Source of the DNA: Symsagittifera roscoffensis
Taxonomy: Eukaryota; Xenacoelomorpha; Acoela; Convolutidae
Length of the DNA: 64,000 nucleotides
NCBI RefSeq assembly: GCF_963678635.1
Contig: NW_026970741.1
Coordinates: forward strand, 1-64,000
Reading direction: 5' to 3'
Made by a program: the position numbers and the translations under genes
Notes under the pieces: generated by a model
What the model saw: the letters and a program-made list of their open reading frames with translations, nothing else
Databases searched by the model: none
What the model was told of the DNA's origin: nothing
In this document: piece by piece, positions 12,715 to 24,632 of the stretch
Numbering within the stretch: position 1 is the first letter of the stretch
Layout of the letters: every line of letters begins with the position of its first letter

Positions 12715-12909
12715 TTAAATGCTTAAAACCTCCCTGAAACATCGTTGCAACTGCCTGGTTCTCTCGGGTTGCAAATACAGTTTGTCAGACGAAATAGATT
12801 TCGCATACCGTCCCTTTTGTAGCATCACATAAACGTTTCCATGCGCTTCGGCTAATGTTTTTGTAGAAACATCATTTAATGCATATAATTGTATCCGATC
12901 CCCTACCAT
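12715..12909 (-). CDS. block C small ORF, copy 1 (64 codons, unknown protein)
   Basis: Recurrent small frame on the - strand. The conserved core reads RIQLYALNDVSTKTLAEAHG, then NVYVMLQKGRY, SSDKLYLQPER and a basic, probably helical RQLQR-FRE segment. Six copies exist in the window in two subfamilies: C, which starts MVGDRI and stops after 64 codons, and C', which starts MVDYRL and stops after 81. I do not recognise the product. The strand pattern before the helix vaguely resembles one beta-propeller blade, which is only a guess. The frame stays open upstream of the Met (SSEISSSNIIFA in this copy) until a stop, so it may be a captured exon rather than a complete gene. Conservation may simply reflect recent duplication. 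Confidence 0.3.
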   Translation of the reverse strand: MVGDRIQLYALNDVSTKTLAEAHGNVYVMLQKGRYAKSISSDKLYLQPERTRQLQRCFREVLSI

Positions 12910-13474
12910 TGCAAAGATAATGTTTGAGGACGAGATCTCACTTGACCACCAGCTTCATGTATAACACAGCCTGGCCGACTTTGGCTCATATGTGGCACCC
13001 TGTAAAAGTCTCAGACTCAAAAAAGTGAACTTTGCTCAACAAAATAACCCAGTCTGGGAATTAAGGGAAAAAACGAAACATACTATGCTTAGACAGGCGG
13101 GATAGATTCTCACGGATCCTCTGCAAATCTCCGAAACCATATTTTTACCGGCCAATGAAAATATTAGCCTAACATTAATTTTTCTACATTATCTTAAGAC
13201 AAGGAAAAAGAGTTTCCAGATCTCTTCACTATAATTTCTCTCGTTAAGCGGCCATTAAGCGGCTAAATCTCAAAAAAATAGCGGCCATTTTTGATGATCG
13301 AAATTACATTTCAAATAAAACCAGACTTAGTTCAACTGTCTTATAAAGTCTTTCGAACTGAAAAGCGGCGCGTTTGCGTTTTTTGAGGAGTCCCGTTTTT
13401 TGAGGACTTGAAAAAACTGAAAAAAAAAAAGATATATAGTTTCCGTTATAAATTGTGCTTCCTTTGGTAGACCA

Positions 13475-13770
13475 TGCCACGCGCGACTAATTTTTCAAAC
13501 ATGACGCGAATAACTTTTCCACGATGCTGCTATTAATTTTTCGGTTATGTCGCGACTAAATTTTCGACCATACCGCGAATAATTTTTCAACAATGCCGCG
13601 ATTAATTTTTCAAACATGTAGCTATTATTTTTTGGACCATACCGCGACTAACTTTTCGATTATGCCGCAACTAATTTTTCCACTATGCCGCGACTAATTT
13701 TCGACCATGCCGCAAAAAAATTTTCGACTATGCCGCGACTAATTTTTCAACTTGGTCCCAAGTTCATCTT
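13475..13770 (+). repeat. minisatellite in unit 1, block B'
   Basis: Longest of the GCCGCGAC minisatellite tracts, about twelve units. The equivalent B' tracts at 18.3 and 25.2 kb have only about three, so the array has expanded or contracted between copies. Confidence 0.85.
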
Positions 13771-13992
13771 CGATTTTGTGGCTATGTATAATGTTTTATA
13801 AATGCTTAAAGCCTCCCTGAAACCTCGTTGCAACTGCCTGATTCTCTCGGGTTGCAAATACAGTTTGTCAGACGAAATAGATTTTGTATACCGTCCCTTT
13901 TGTAGCATCACATAAACGTTTCCATGCGCTTCGGCTAATGTTTTTGTAGAAACATCATTTAATGCGTATAATTGTAACCGATAATCTACCAT
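13747..13992 (-). CDS. block C' small ORF, copy 1 (81 codons, unknown protein)
   Basis: C' subfamily member. It matches the copy at 12715 through the YALNDVSTKTLAEAHGNVYV core, then runs on past the C-type stop into IYKTLYIATKSK before ending. Its 3' end overlaps the edge of the minisatellite. The function is unknown. Confidence 0.3.
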   Translation of the reverse strand: MVDYRLQLYALNDVSTKTLAEAHGNVYVMLQKGRYTKSISSDKLYLQPERIRQLQRGFREALSIYKTLYIATKSKMNLGPS

Positions 13993-14088
13993 TGCAATGA
14001 GAATGTTTGAGGACGAGATCTCACTTGACCACGAGCTTCAGAACTAACACAGCCTGGCCGATTTCGGCTCAATTGTGGCACCCCGTCA

Positions 14089-14589
14089 TAATCAGTCATA
14101 ATGCATCTATCGTATCACATGTTGCAGCTCATTAGAAAAAAAAACAAAATACAAATGCACATTCTATTTGCAAGAAAAAGGACTTTATTTCTCCTCAAAT
14201 AGAAATATAGTTTCATATAATTTAAAAATATTCTCCATTTATTGCTATCCTGTAACTAAGAGTAATGTGAAAAGAAAAAGAATGCTATTAAAATACCCGA
14301 AAATTTTCAATTCCATGACAAATTTTCACCTCAAGCCACAGACATTTGTCGACCCATGCCTCCGGGCTGCGTAATAAAAACAATGGCAGGAACTTCATAT
14401 GCTAAAAATTAAACCGATGATGAGTTCTGTAAATAGTCTAGTACCAGATTGCATTACCGTTGTATAGTGCAAGATAAAAAAAATTCTTTTAATAATAAAA
14501 ATTGTCGACTTTTGGCTTGGGTGAAATAGTTCCAGGCACAAACCAAGCGTCAGAGCCCTCAAACTCAGCCTAACCCAAATCAAAAACAA
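14089..14589 (+). repeat. block A copy 2 (5'-truncated)
   Basis: Begins mid-unit at CAGTCATAATGCATCTATCG and runs to the block A end (CCTAACCCAAATCAAAAAC). The 5' roughly 800 bp are missing. The junction with the preceding block C' is abrupt, which points to unequal recombination or a deletion. Confidence 0.8.
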
Positions 14590-15887
14590 CATGTTTTTTT
14601 GCAGAAACTAAGTAGTCACCTCTTCTGCATGTAAAGTTTCACTTTACAGAGGACAATAATATTCTGTGTTAGAAAACGTGGGCGTAGCCGTTGAGCAGGA
14701 GATCTTTGCGCAACCCGTGTTTTTGATTGAACTCAAAATCTCAATTTTGGGAAGATCGTTTTTCAGGGAACAAAGAATAGGAAACAATTGGAAAAAACCA
14801 AAGAAATGAAAAAAAAAAGAAATGCTTTCCAAAGCATCTTATAAAAATTTATAAAAATTCAAATAACATACATTTTTAGAATAGTTCTCTCTATCAAACA
14901 ACAATGTTTCATATCAAAAATGAAAAACTGAAATTCTGGAAAAAAACACAGCTTGAGAAGCCTACCAGATAAAATAAATGTTTTTGAAAAGAACAGAAAA
15001 TCAGCCGACAGAAATTAGCGCAAAAACTACATAAATTTGATTGAATAGGTTAAATACTACCTCATAAGAAGTAAGAAATAGTTTCATTTGAACTTCCAAG
15101 AAGTTGATCATGTCAGCAGAATTGAGCATGTCACCAGAATTTGTTAGAAAAATTGTTAAAGGGAAAAAGTCTAGTTCTCGATTACAAGTCACCTGTTATC
15201 GCAAATGAAATAATCATATTGATGAAAAAATATATAGTAACCATATGATTCATAATCATAACAAGAAGTATGAACACAGGGGCAATACTAAAAATACCAC
15301 TCTGTGAAATGAAGTTTGAAAAAAGTACTAATCAAATAACAACCACACAATTTTTCTTTTTCAACAAGTTTTTAAATTTTTTACAATCATTCATAATTCA
15401 TCTATCGTATTACATGTTGCAGCTCATTAGAAAAAAACTCAAAATACAAATGCACATTCTATTTGCAAGAAAAACGACTTTCTTTCTCCTCAGATAGAAC
15501 TATAGTTTCATATAGTTTAATAAATTTCTCCATATATTGCTATCCTGTAACTAAGAGTAATGTGAAAAGAAAAAGAATGTTATTAAAATACCCGAAAATT
15601 TTCAAATCCATGATAAACTTTTCACCTCAAGCCACAGACATTTTTCGACCCATGCCTCCACGCTACGTAATAAAAACAGTGGCAGGAACTTCTTATGCTA
15701 AAAAGTAAACCGATGATGGGTTCTGTAAACAGTCTAGTACCAGATTGCATTACCGTTGTTTAGTGCAAGATAAATAAAAATGCTTTTAATAATAAAAAAT
15801 GTTGACTTTCGGCTTGGGTGAAATAGTTCCAGGCACAAACCAAGCGTCAGAGCCCACGAACTCAGCCTAACCCAAATCAAAAACAAC
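14590..15887 (+). repeat. block A copy 3 (full unit)
   Basis: Full-length unit starting at ACATGTTTTTTTGCAG; the next unit starts 1,297 bp later. It contains a + strand frame (15463-15708, 81 codons) and two - strand frames (14644-14832 and 15001-15192) that recur in other copies. The products are of low complexity or unrecognised, so I do not call genes. Confidence 0.85.
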
Positions 15888-17130
15888 ATGTTTTTTTGCA
15901 GAAACTAAGTACTCACCTCTTCTGCATGTAAAGTTTCACTTTACAGAGGACAATAATATTCTGTGTTAGAAAACGTGGGCGTAGCCGTTGAGCAGGAGAT
16001 CTTTTCGCAACCCGTGTTTTTGATTGAACTCAAAATCTCAGTTTTGGGAAGATCGTTTTTCAGGGAACAAAAAATAGGAAACAATTGGAAAATACGAAAG
16101 AAATGAAAAAAAAAGAAAATGCTTTCCAAAGCGTCTTATAAAAACTTAGAAAAATTCAAATAACATACATTTTCAGAATACTTCTCTCTATCAAACAAAA
16201 CTGTTTCATATCGAAAATGAAAAACTAAAATTCTGGAAAAAAAACACAGCTTGAGAAGCCTACCAGATAAAATAAATTGCTTTTGAAAAGAACAGAAAAT
16301 CAGCCGACAAAATTAGCGCAAAAACTACATAAATTTGATTGAATAGGTTAAATACTACCTCAAAAGAAGTAAGAAATAGTTTTATTTGAATTTCCAAGAA
16401 GTTGATCATGTCAGCAGAATTGAGCATATCACCAGAATTTGTTAGAAAATTATTAAAGGGAAAAAGTCTAGTTCTCGATTACAAGTCACCTGTTATCGCA
16501 ATTGAAATAATCATTTGATGAAAAAATATATAGTAACCATATGATTCATAATCATAACAAGAAGTATGAACACAGGGGCAATACAAAAAAATACAACTCT
16601 GTGAAATGAAATTTGAAAAAAGTACTAATCAATTAACAACCACATAATTTTTCTTTTTCAACAAGTTTTCAAATTTTTTACAATCAGTCATAATTCATCT
16701 ATCGTATTACATGTTGCAGCTCATTAGAAAAAAAATCAAAACACAAATGCACATTCTATTTGCAAAAAAAGACTTAATTTTCCTCAGATAGAAATATAGT
16801 TTCATATAGTTTAATAAATTTCTCCATTTTTTGCTATCCTGTAACTAAGAGTAATGTGAAAAGAAAAAGAATGTTATTAAAATACCCAAAAATTTTCAAT
16901 TCCATGATAAACTTTTTTACCTCAACCCACAGATATTTGTCGACCTATGCCTCCACGCTACGTAATAAAAACAGTGGCAGGAACTTCATATGCTAAAAAG
17001 TAAACCGATGATGAGTTCTGTAAACAGTCTAGTACCAGATTGCATTACCGTTGTTTAGTGCAAGGTGAATAATAATGCTTTTAATAATAAAAATTGTCGA
17101 CTTTTGGCTTGAGCTAAATAGTCTGAGGTA
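15888..17130 (+). repeat. block A copy 4 (fused to composite unit 2)
   Basis: Tandem to copy 3. The last roughly 80 bp of the unit are replaced: after GTCGACTTTTGGCTTGAG the sequence turns into the GGTAAGACTATCTGG lead of block B. The same fusion is seen at 24.0 kb, so it predates the 6.9-kb duplication. Confidence 0.85.
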
Positions 17131-17264
17131 AGACTATCTGGTAAGAAGCCTGGAGCCGCCTTCGACATTTTCATTCAATAGGTTAGAAGCCTAATAATAT
17201 CTTACAAAAAGAAAATGTGAAGCCTGTATATATGTTTTCCGTTTTTAATTGTGCTTCCTATGGT

Positions 17265-17515
17265 AGACCATGCCGCGACGAAAATTTCGATCATGCCGCG
17301 ACTATTTTTTCGACTACGCCGCGACTTATTTTTTCACGATGCTGCAATTTTTTCGGTTATGTCGCGACTAAATTTTCGACCATACCGCGAATAACTCTTC
17401 AACAATGCCGCGATTAATTTTTCAAAAATGTAGCTACTAACTTTTTGACCAAACTGCAACTAAATTTTCGACTAAGCTGCGACTAATTTTTCAACCTGGT
17501 CGCGAGATAATCTTC
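17265..17515 (+). repeat. minisatellite in unit 2, block B
   Basis: GCCGCGAC-type array, with unit order close to the array at 12.4 kb and a small internal deletion near 17345. Confidence 0.85.
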
Positions 17516-17541
17516 GATTTTGTGGCTATGTATAATGTTCT

Positions 17542-17736
17542 TTAAATGCTTAAAACCTCCCTGAAACCTCTTTGCAACTGCCTGATTCTCTCGGGTTGCA
17601 AATACAGTTTGTCAGACGAATTAAATTTCGCATAACGTCCCTTTTGTAGCATCACATAAACGTTTCTATGCGCTTCGGCTAATGTTTTTGTAGAAACATC
17701 ATTTAATGCATATAATTGTATCCGATCCCCTACCAT
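17542..17736 (-). CDS. block C small ORF, copy 2
   Basis: 64-codon C-type frame. It differs from copy 1 at several residues, including AHR for AHG and KFNSSD for KSISSD. The reading frame is kept. The product is unknown. Confidence 0.25.
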   Translation of the reverse strand: MVGDRIQLYALNDVSTKTLAEAHRNVYVMLQKGRYAKFNSSDKLYLQPERIRQLQRGFREVLSI

Positions 17737-18299
17737 TGCAAAGATAATGTTTGAGGACGAGATCTCACTTGACCACCAGCTTCATGTATAACACAGCCTG
17801 GCCGACTTCGGCTCAAATGTGGCACCCTGTAAAAGTCTCAGACTCAAAAAAGTGAACTTTGCTCAACAAAATAACCCAGTCTGGGAATTATGGGAAAAAA
17901 ACGAAACATACTATGCTTAGACAGGCGGGATAGATTCTCACGGATCCTCTGCAAATCTCCGAAACCATATTTTTACCGGCCAATGAAAATATTAGCCTAA
18001 CTTTAATTTTTCTACATTATCTTAAGACAAGGAAAAAGAGTTTCCAGATCTCTTCACTATAATTTCTCTCGTTAAGCGGCCATTAAGCGGCTAAATCTCA
18101 AAAAAATAGCGGCCATTTTTGATGATCGAAATTACATTTCAAATAAAACCAGATTTAGTTCAACTGTCTTATAAAGTCTTTCGAACTGAAAAGTGGCGCG
18201 TTTGCGTTTTTTGAGGAGTCCCGTTTTTTGAGGACTTGAAAAAACTGAAAAAAAAAGATTTATAGTTTCCGTTATAAATTGTGCTTCCTTTGGTAGACC

Positions 18300-18385
18300 A
18301 TGCCACGCGCGACTAATTTTTCGACCATGCCGCAAATAATTTTTCGACTATGCCGCGACTAATTTTTCAACTTGGTCCCAAGTTC
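18300..18385 (+). repeat. short minisatellite in unit 2, block B'
   Basis: Only about three GCCGC-type units, against about twelve at the equivalent place in unit 1. Confidence 0.8.
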
Positions 18386-18612
18386 ATCTTCGATTTTGTG
18401 GCTAGGTATAATGTTTTATAAATGCTTAAAGCCTCCCTGAAACCTCGTTGCAACTGCCTGATTCTCTCCGGTTGCAAATACAGTTTGTCAGACGAAATAG
18501 ATTTTGTATACCGTCCCTTTTGTAGCATCACATAAACGTTTCCATGCGCTTCGGCTAATGATTTTGTAGAAACATCATTTAATGCATATAATTGTAACCG
18601 ATAATCTACCAT
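18367..18612 (-). CDS. block C' small ORF, copy 2
   Basis: 81-codon C'-type frame. It differs from the 13.7-kb copy by STKSLA for STKTLA and by YLATK for YIATK. The product is unknown. Confidence 0.25.
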   Translation of the reverse strand: MVDYRLQLYALNDVSTKSLAEAHGNVYVMLQKGRYTKSISSDKLYLQPERIRQLQRGFREALSIYKTLYLATKSKMNLGPS

Positions 18613-18945
18613 TGCAATGAGAATGCTTGAGGACGAGATCTCACTTGACCACGAGCTTCAGAACTAACACAGCCTGGCCCATTTCGGCTCAATTGTGGCA
18701 CCCCGTAGAAGTCTCAGACGCAAAAAAGTGAACTTTGCTCAACAAAATAACTCAGTCTGAGAATGAAGGGGAAAAAAGAAACATACTATGCTTAGACAGG
18801 CTGGATAGATTCTCACGTATCCTCTGCAAAACTCCGAAACCATATTTTTACCGGCCAGTGACAATATTAGCCTAACTTTAATTTTTCTACATTATCTTAA
18901 GACAAGGAAAAAGAGTTTCCAGACCTCTTCACTATAAATTCGGTC

Positions 18946-21900
18946 ATTAAGCGCCCGTTTTGCTTTATTAAGAAAAGTCTCCCAAAACTATTATGATAAT
19001 CACACGGTATCCCTCCATGTTTCTTTCTACCACCCTACTATTTCGTAAGCCGGCTGATCTACGAAAGCGTACCTGGTCTCACCGTTACATGGATTTTTCA
19101 AGCGTTCTTGAGATAAACACGTTGACAGGTGATGATCCTAACACAACTCGCGTTTTTTTTCATCTTAACACACCTCGCGATGATCCTAACACACCACCGA
19201 CGATGTCTAATTGTTAGTGATATCAATTGTCGCCCCAGGAAATTGTTTTGTGTAGTGATCAACCGTCGCCCGGGAAAGTGGTTATCAAAAATCACTTGGG
19301 GACAATCTTGGAGTTTACGGGGACGGTGAAAATCATGCGTGACAAAATATATTAGCTGATTTTTAAAAAACGTTTTAATTGAGACCGAGTGAAAACAAAT
19401 TTGTCATACTGTGAGGATCTGTTCGTTTGAAGTCTGTTTGCAATCAATAACCCACAATCTGTGGATTTCTGATAGCGTAAGAAAACCCAAAATTTTATTC
19501 ATCTTCTTTTTTTTTACAGTTAACTTGATTATTTGGCTTTTAATTACTTTTTAAATTCAAGTCACTACCTTTGTTAACTCCACTATCGAACAGTAAAAGC
19601 GTAAAGGTACCAAAAAACGTGATTGAATTCTAGTTTTAAATTGGAGTTTATTTTTCAGATTTTATAGCGAACTGAAAAAAAAACAACTGTCGAGCCAGTT
19701 TTCTCAAATTAAAATTATTTTAGCAAAAAAATGTCAATCAGGATCTGTTCATGAAATGCAAAGGAATTTAAGGTCATTTAAGGTCTAAATTTCTGTTTGC
19801 TATGCTTAGATTTTGAGTCGTTAGCATATAAAATGAACAAATTAACGGTCTAAGCCCATGTTGTCCCTATTTGGTTCAGAACTTGAACCATTATTTTTTT
19901 GGCCTATATTTTGAATATAAGACGCAAGGATCTTCAAGGCCAAACTATCCCGTTAGTTTCTATCCCGTTTTTTTGTACTAGACTTTTGGTGTGATTTCGT
20001 GGCAGCAGACGAGAACATGCTCACTGGAGTTCGTTCCCGCACTGACAAACTTGAGATTGAAATCGATTTAAATGGATTTTTCATCAGATAAAATACTGTA
20101 TAAAATCGATTTACGATAGCCCAAATGGATACGTAAATCGAGTTAAAATGGATTTATTGGATTTTAACGGAAGAAAAATAGTTTTTTTAGAACGTTCAAA
20201 CAGTTTTTAGCAAAGCAGTGAAATCCATCAAAATCTCAACAAAATTGATTTTTTTAAAACTATTATTTTTGTTTCGAAACACAAAAAACTTCTCCATAGG
20301 AACCGTAGAGTGCAAGAAACACTCCAGGAGAGTTTTTCAACGTTCTAGGCGCAATTATGGTAAACAAAATACACACAAATGGAAAACTCAATTTAGGACA
20401 ATTCGTTTTGGTGCTAAAAGTTACAGATTAGTTACAATTAAAGTTGCTTTATAGGCGTTGCATGCCTTATAATTATATTTCCTTGATAACCGAGAAAATT
20501 TGAATCTTGTTGGCTTAGAAAGTGTATAAAAATAATTTAAAAAAAGGGACAAAGATTTATTTTAATCAAGTTTATTGGTACTCAAAAGCAGTATGAATTT
20601 TTTTTTTGCGTCTATGCTACTTTATCTATATAAAATTGAATGTAACCCATTTCTTGTCATTAAGAGTTACCTCAAATATGTGGCAAACTTCATAAATTCA
20701 TCACTAGGAGAAATTCCAAACTATTTTGTTTTTCATGAACGCGCTTACTGATTTATTGAAGAAAAAAAATTACCTCAGCAGTTCTTAAATTTTGAAAATT
20801 AAAACCTTTTAATGGTTGTTTAAAAATAACAAAAAGAACGCCAGGCTCAACCGTGAATTCTAAGAGTAGTTTCTCTGTTTAAATTTAATGAATTATTCAA
20901 AACTCTCAATTTAGGATCTGTAACAATGTGAACAAAACTGAAGAGCAGACAAAATATTAATGACTTTGCAATTACCCAAGCAGTGTTGTTATACGAAATT
21001 TGCAGCGTCTAAGTCAAACAAAACCGCTCGTATCAGAACAAGACGCCTTGAATGTTCCGATTGTCCTCGAACATGCTTTAAATAGTTTTAACTATAAGTT
21101 TAGAAAATTTTTAGATTGGGTTTTCACTCCTCAACAGCCAGCTTCTAATAAAAAGCATTATATGTAAAAAGTGTAAAAAGCCTCTAATAAAAATTGTAAT
21201 CGTGCAGGAAAAAAACTTAGTTAGTATCAGTATAAAGGGTTTTTGAGCGCAGATTGATTGGCTTTCTTGAAAAAACTGAAAATTTTTTTCCAGCATTATA
21301 GAAAATAAAAATCGCTCTTAAATTACTCCAAGATTATAGGTCCAAATTGGCATTTTTCAAACACCCAGAATTTTACCACCAAAAAAGCAGGCAGGGTGAC
21401 TTTCTATTTTTGAACTCAGGAAGTCAATACATTCAATAATTGTTTAATTGAGAACCATTATTTTGATCGCAAAAACTGGTCTGAATAAAACACCCCAACC
21501 ACAAATGTTCCGAAATTTTCCTGAAAAGTTCGAACATCAAAAATTTCTACGTCAGAGCAAAAGCTTGATGGTTGTTTCAATTGACTTTAAGCTCACAAAA
21601 AATTTCATTGATTAAAAAACTCCGGTGTAAACTTTAAAGAATTGAAAACTGATAGAAAATGTTTCTACCAACAAGCAATTTAAAAAACAAATTGATTTTG
21701 TTTCGTATCTTCAAATACATTTCATATCTTCAAAGGCAAATTAGACAATGTTTTTATCAATGCCTCAAATTAATATGAAAAGATTTTCCAAATCGAAAAG
21801 TTTAAATATTGAAGATAGTAAAGAAGATCACGCGCATTTTTACTTTGTAAGCTTGACTTTACAAAATTTTATAACTACTGTGATACATTTCTTTTGAGCT

Positions 21901-22010
21901 CAGATTTGCGATATATTACTGAAGGTATGATCAAAACTCTATCGTCAATTAGTAAGAAACTGAAAAATCAAGTATTCTATTCTGAAGAGTGTTTTACTGT
22001 GACTTGGAAT
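18946..22010 (+). repeat. block E, left copy
   Basis: About 3 kb of AT-rich sequence repeated at 25846-29310. It contains two tandem GATGATCCTAACACA motifs near 19130-19190 and an AT palindrome cluster near 20060-20170. A 50-bp stretch at about 21028-21075 (CCGCTCGTATCAGAACAAGA, then TGAATGTTCCGATTGTCC) matches one end of the R repeat. Frames of 60-80 codons at 18993 and 20218 recur in the other copy, which is expected from duplication alone. No gene is called. Confidence 0.8.
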
Positions 22011-22629
22011 ACAGTGCTGATTTAAATTATCCGGACAAAACGAACAAAACTTGAATTTTCAAACGCGTTTTTCTCAAATTGGGTTAAGATTAGACAAAAA
22101 GTGAAGAGGACAAAAGTTGCTTAGAATTTTACCAAAATTAATATGGTGCCATTTTTTCTCCAAAGTTCTCAACAAAAATTTTACCCAATCTTCAGATTAG
22201 AAAACGAAACTAGTATTTTAAATTTTGACTTGTTAAAGTAGTAAAAGTTAAATTAAACACGAACAGTAAACTACTTGATGACATCTTTAAATTGGACAAA
22301 TTATGAAGAAAAAGTAGCCAATATTTCATCTTGAATTTAACATTTTTATCTATTTAAAAACGAGAAAAACATATAAAAAAAGAGAAAAAAATCTAAGAAA
22401 GCTATTCGAAAAAATTACTGAAAAACTTTTCATTAGCCAGGGCGTATTAGAAAACTATGATCGAATTGGTTAACATATTTCCAGAAAAACATTTTAAAAT
22501 TAAAGATTTTTTTCGTTGGAGCGCCTTTCTTATAGAGCGTGATTATTCTTTTTTTTCCTTTTGATGCATCATTTTTTTTATAGCTGCTGACTCATTTGTG
22601 TAGCAAAACTCATCAACAGGTATACTTAA

Positions 22630-22630
<1 letters not shown>
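22011..22630. other. spacer between the duplicated copies
   Basis: AT-rich sequence not shared with the right copy. It marks either the deleted end of the right copy or sequence added at the junction. No gene was seen. Confidence 0.6.

Positions 22631-22677
<47 letters not shown>
22631..22677 (+). repeat. (TCTG)n microsatellite
   Basis: Roughly eleven and a half TCTG units without interruption. It lies just before the point where the second duplicated copy begins (about 22684). Confidence 0.95.
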
Positions 22678-22679
<2 letters not shown>

Positions 22680-22683
22680 TCTG

Positions 22684-22776
22684 AAGATTGTCGACTTTTG
22701 GCTTGGGTGAAATAGTTCCAGGCACAAACCAAGCGTCAGAGCCCTCGAACTCAGCCTAACCCAAATCAAAAACAAC
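22684..22776 (+). repeat. block A end fragment
   Basis: The last roughly 90 bp of a block A unit (GTCGACTTTTGGCTTGGGTG to CCTAACCCAAATCAAAAAC), directly preceding a full block A start. It corresponds to the tail of copy 3 in the left duplicate. Confidence 0.85.
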
Positions 22777-24020
22777 ATGTTTTTTTTGCAGAAACTAAGT
22801 AGTCACCTTTTCTGCATGTAAAGTTTCACTTTACAGAGGACAATAATATTCTGTGTTAGAAAACGTGGGCGTAGCCGTTGAGCAGGAGATCTTTTCGCAA
22901 CCCGTGTTTCTGATTGAACTCAAAATCTCAGTTTTGGGAAGATCGTTTTTCAGGGAACAAAGAAAAGGAAACAATTGGAAAATACGAAAGAAATGAAAAA
23001 AAAAGAAATGCTTTCCAAAGCGTCTCATAAAAATTTAGAAAAATTCAAATAACATACATTTTTAGAATAGTTCTCTCTATCAAACAACAATGTTTCATAT
23101 CAAAAATGAAAAACTGAAATTCTGGAAAAAAACACAGCTTGAGAAGCCTACCAGATAAAATAAATTGCTTTTGAAAAGAACAGAAAATCAGCCGACAGAA
23201 ATTAGCGCAAAAACTACATAAATTTGATTGAATAGGTTAAATACTACCTCATAAAAAGTAAGAAATAGTTTCATTTGAACTTCCAAGAAGTTGATCATGT
23301 CAGCAGAATTGAGCATGTCACCTGAATTTGTTAGAAAAATTGTTAAAGGGAAAAAGTCTAGTTCTCGATTACAAAACACCTGTTATCGCAAATGAAATAA
23401 TCATATTGATGAAAAAATATATAGTAACCATATGATTCATAATCATAACAAGAAGTATGAACACAGGGGCAATACAAAAAAATACAACTCTGTGAAATGA
23501 AATTTGAAAAAGTACTAATCAATTAACAACCACATAATTTTTCTTTTTCAACAAGTTTTTAAATTTTTTACAATCATTCATAATTCATCTATCGTATTAC
23601 ATGTTGCAGCTCATTAGAAAAAAACTCAAAATACAAATGCACATTCTATTTGCAAGAGAAACGACTTTCTTTCTCCTCAGATAGAATTATAGTTTCATAT
23701 AGTTTAATAAATTTCTCCATTTATTGCTATCCTGTAACTAAGAGTAATGTGAAAAGAAAAAGAATGTTATTAAAATACCCGAAAATTTTCAAATCCATGA
23801 TAAACTTTTCACCTCAAGCCACAGACATTTGTCGACCCATGCCTCCACGCTACGTAATAAAAACAGTGGCAGGAACTTCTTATGCTAAAAAGTAAACCGA
23901 TGATGGGTTCTGTAAACAGTCTAGTACCAGATTGCATTACCGTTGTTTAGTGCAAGATAAATAAAAAATGCTTTTAATAATAAAAATTGTCGACTTTTGG
24001 CTTGAGTTAAATAGTCTTAG
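22777..24020 (+). repeat. block A copy 5 (fused to composite unit 3)
   Basis: Equivalent of copy 4 in the left duplicate, with the same truncated and fused 3' end. It carries the recurrent 81-codon + strand frame at 23650-23895 and the same two - strand frames (22831-23028, 23188-23379). No gene is called. Confidence 0.85.
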
Positions 24021-24437
24021 GTAAGGCTATCTGGTAAGAAGCCTGGAGCCTCCTTCGACATTTTCATTCAATAGGTTAGAAGCCTAATAATATCTTACAA
24101 AAAGAAAATGTGAAGCCTGTATATATGTTTTCCGTTTTTAATTGTGCTTCCTGTGGTAGACCATGCCGCGACGAAAATTTCGATCATGCCGCGACTATTT
24201 TTTCGACTACGCCGCGGCTAATTTTTTCACGATGCTGCAATTAATTTTTCGGTTATGTCGCGACTAAATTTTCGACCATACCGCGAATAACTCTTCAACA
24301 ATGCCGCGATTAATTTTTCAAAAATGTAGCTACTAACTTTTTGACCAAACTGCAACTAAATTTTCGACTAAGCTGCGACTAATTTTTCAACCTGGTCGCG
24401 AGATAATCTTCGATTTTGTGGCTATGTATAATGTTCT

Positions 24438-24632
24438 TTAAATGCTTAAAACCTCCCTGAAACCTCGTTGCAACTGCCTGATTCTCTCGGATTGCAAATA
24501 CAGTTTGTCAGACGAATTAGATTTCGCCTAACGTCCCTTTTGTAGCATCACATAAACGTTTCTATGCGCTTCGGCTAATGTTTTTGTAGAAACATCATTT
24601 AATGCATATAATTGTATCCGATCCCCTACCAT
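24438..24632 (-). pseudogene. block C small ORF, copy 3 (interrupted)
   Basis: Same position and start as the C-type frames at 12.7 and 17.5 kb. The Tyr codon of the KGRY motif has become a stop (TAT to TAG on the coding strand). It is the only one of the six copies in which the frame is closed early, which argues that at least this copy is not constrained. Confidence 0.6.

Larger units (their letters stand above)
12300..14088 (+). repeat. composite unit 1 (blocks B-C-D-B'-C')
   Basis: Order along the + strand: block B (GGTAAGAAGCCTGGAGCC and a minisatellite), block C (small - strand ORF), block D (from GTCTCAGACTC to the TTAAGCGGCCATTAAGCGG region), then a second minisatellite (B') and a second, diverged block C (C'). 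The unit breaks off abruptly at about 14088 into a truncated block A. The same order is present at 17.13 and 24.02 kb, where D' and block E follow. Confidence 0.8.
17131..18945 (+). repeat. composite unit 2 (B-C-D-B'-C'-D')
   Basis: Second composite unit. Unlike unit 1 it has a short B' minisatellite and continues after C' into a second block D (D', from GTCTCAGACGC) and then block E. Confidence 0.85.
15790..22010 (+). repeat. left copy of a roughly 6.9-kb tandem duplication
   Basis: From the tail of block A copy 3 to about 22010 the sequence is repeated, in order and orientation, from about 22684 to 29310. Equivalent positions are about 6,890 bp apart (15888/22777; 17141/24034). Most of the first 3 kb differs by only a few bases per 60. 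Block E is more diverged and carries indels. The stretch at 22011-22683 between the two copies is not repeated. Confidence 0.9.

Noticed and set aside
12715-13992. Possible homology of block C ORFs to the Polinton polymerase C-terminal region
   Set aside because: A superficial FRE...KTL...SK similarity exists, but the surrounding residues do not align, and the conserved ALSPYD region is absent.
14644-16129. Recurrent 60-80 codon frames in block A copies on both strands
   Set aside because: They overlap on both strands, have biased composition and no motif, and recur only because the DNA is duplicated.
22543-22725. Frame with a DRQT repeat
   Set aside because: It is the translation of the TCTG microsatellite on the - strand.
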